A DNA stretch of 64,000 nucleotides from Chrysomallon squamiferum (lineage: Eukaryota; Mollusca; Gastropoda; Neomphalida; Peltospiridae). The stretch covers positions 11,798,577 to 11,862,576 of the forward strand of contig CM022666.1 in the NCBI GenBank assembly GCA_012295275.1. The letters run 5' to 3'. Positions 62,601 through 64,000 of the stretch are shown here, one piece after another (the stretch's first letter is position 1; each line of letters starts with the position of its first letter). The position numbers were made by a program, and so were the translations under genes. Below the pieces are notes generated by a model. The model searched no databases and was not told the origin of the DNA. It worked only from the letters and a program-made list of their open reading frames with translations.

Positions 62601-64000
62601 GAAATAAGTTTTATTATTTGTTATTTTTGTCATTGTGTGTTTAGGGAGGGAGAAAGTCAGTGGATCGTAATGAGCTGAAGCCAACAGTCCAGGCTCTAGA
62701 GAAAACACAGTCACTGTGCAGTGAGGGAAAGGGTTCATCTGAACTCATAGCTGATGTTGCTACTCTCTTTACATGTTTAAGGTAAAATAAATGTTTATTT
62801 TTAACAATATTCTCAACATACATTTCATTCAAGATTTTTTTTTTTTTTTTTTTTTAATGTTAGTGTATCTCTTCTCTGAGATATGTAAACAAGCTTGTAT
62901 TTCATTTAATTTAGTGCAAATAAACCATAACAAAATTTGTGTTATATGAGCACATTTCCACATTTTTCTCCATATGAATGACTCTTCCACAGTACTTTAC
63001 TGAAGTTTGTATTAATATTAATTACATAGAACAGTGTGTAATTAACTTTTACCAGTCAGATGCTTGTGATTTTCATTTATTGGATATCCTTTAGAATTAT
63101 TGTTTGAGAAATTTTAAAAATGATTTCTTTATTAAACAGTAATCTAATAATGAGTTATGTCAACTGTTTAGATTTCCAGTTGTGTCGATGGGTGTTTTGA
63201 AGTGGGTGGACTACACTGTCTCAGATGCTAGCTACTTTAAACTCAACACAGACCACACTCCTCTTCATCTAGTCATGGTTGATGAGGTAAACTTTGGTTA
63301 AATTCTTCATAGCATAATTTTATGCAATATTTCAATTTCTTTCCAAAACAGATAGTAATTTCATTTTCAAGTATTTATTTGTAATTCTCTTAATAGGGGG
63401 TTTGCATGTGGGCATGAATGATGTAACTGATATCTGTTTTTTTCAGATTGTTACAAATCACATACTTCTACATCAGAAAGCTTTGGATCTGCTAATCAGA
63501 GTGTTTAAATCATCATTTGATGAACTTGATGTATTGGTCAGGGTAAGTAGAAAAAAATGTCACAATATTTAGATTGTTCTAAAAAAATATTATATTCTTC
63601 GACTTTATTGATTTCCCATATGAGAATTACCAGTACCAAGTACCTAAATCCACTGATTCTTGGAGAACAAGTCCCATTAAATTTCTGTTTGCTGCTTACA
63701 TTATTAACTGTTTACAAATATGACACTTGATAACTGGATGTTGAACTTGCATGTAGATCTGTTTTGGAATCTGTATATGTGAATAATTCTTAAATGCATT
63801 TCTTTCAGTTTTTGTATGATTCATTTTATTTTTAAAACTGAAGTTTTCAAAAGAATGTTAGATATTGTGGTAGTAGTTTTTATTTTTTTAAATTTTGATT
63901 GAAGATGGATGAGAGTGATCAGTTTAGCTGGTATGTAATTAACTTTGTCTATGCAGCTTGAACTGAAGAAAATGGTGCTAGACAGAATGATTCATCTGCT
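56667..64000 (+). CDS. NELFCD: Negative elongation factor C/D (TH1L), 5' 14 exons, 3' end outside window
   Basis: Exons: 56667-56720, 57466-57596, 57765-57874, 58212-58321, 58462-58569, 58731-58883, 60825-60955, 61265-61385, 61929-61995, 62318-62430, 62645-62781, 63172-63286, 63447-63542, 63957-64000 and beyond. The 1490 nt encode 496 residues in phase; the animal protein is about 590, so roughly the last 90 are missing. Seen: an acidic N-terminus, then [76 protein letters not shown] and ALNPADITV, and [15 protein letters not shown], all close to NELF-C/D. The product is a scaffold subunit of NELF, which with DSIF holds RNA polymerase II in promoter-proximal pausing in the nucleus. Intron 6 (58884-60824) is long because of an antisense repeat relic. 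Confidence 0.96.
59240..60265 (-). pseudogene. Relic of a Cys-rich repetitive invertebrate protein family, antisense in NELFCD intron 6
   Basis: Minus-strand fragments in order: [12 protein letters not shown] and [10 protein letters not shown] (60265-60002), then after a frameshift [17 protein letters not shown] (60108-59842), then [20 protein letters not shown] with [13 protein letters not shown] (about 59670-59540), a shifted [20 protein letters not shown], and [18 protein letters not shown] (within 59509-59276). As I recall, this motif series occurs in a large, uncharacterised, repeated family in cnidarian and molluscan genomes, probably transposon-related. No molecular function is known to me. 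Several frameshifts and stops show that this copy is dead. It is GC-richer than its surroundings, which fits a more recent insertion. Confidence 0.6.

Overview
This is a nuclear chromosome segment from an animal, probably an invertebrate and most likely a mollusc or other lophotrochozoan. The evidence is many small exons with GT-AG introns, very AT-rich intergenic DNA full of microsatellites, a STAND-NTPase/ankyrin gene of a kind common in molluscs, and relics of animal transposons. The species cannot be read from the sequence alone. Exon joins were made by hand from splice sites and reading phase. All four gene models keep phase from exon to exon, except for one single-base frameshift in the second gene.

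Layout: (1) 78-5495 (+), the 3' two-thirds of a retinoblastoma gene (RB1): pocket A end, pocket B and the RbC tail, 14 exons. (2) 8583-13889 (+), a three-exon gene encoding a disordered acidic N-terminus with a 58-residue tandem duplication, a STAND-type P-loop NTPase and C-terminal ankyrin repeats. It is broken by one extra A in a run of six at 13091-13096. (3) 36090-19491 (-), a complete 22-exon plasma-membrane-type Na+/H+ exchanger of 783 residues. Its introns carry at least four unrelated minisatellites. (4) 56667-64000+ (+), the first 14 exons of NELFCD (TH1L), a subunit of the negative elongation factor that pauses RNA polymerase II. Its sixth intron holds an antisense relic of a repetitive invertebrate protein family.

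Intergenic DNA from 36.2 to 56.6 kb contains a non-LTR retrotransposon relic (39.6-40.0 kb), a pogo/Tigger DNA transposon relic (47.65-48.66 kb), an orphan exon-like ORF (49.25-49.6 kb) and long stretches with nothing I recognise. No rRNA, tRNA, CRISPR array or prokaryotic element was found.

The most striking feature is the roughly 2.6-kb minisatellite at 24.18-26.79 kb. It begins exactly at the 5' splice site of exon 13 of the exchanger, and almost every one of its roughly 85 copies of a 30-bp unit repeats that splice donor (A|GTAAGT on the transcribed strand). The intron therefore starts with an array of donor decoys. A second array abuts the 3' splice site of exon 11 and repeats an acceptor-like motif. 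The four genes have no evident shared pathway; they are neighbours, not an operon.
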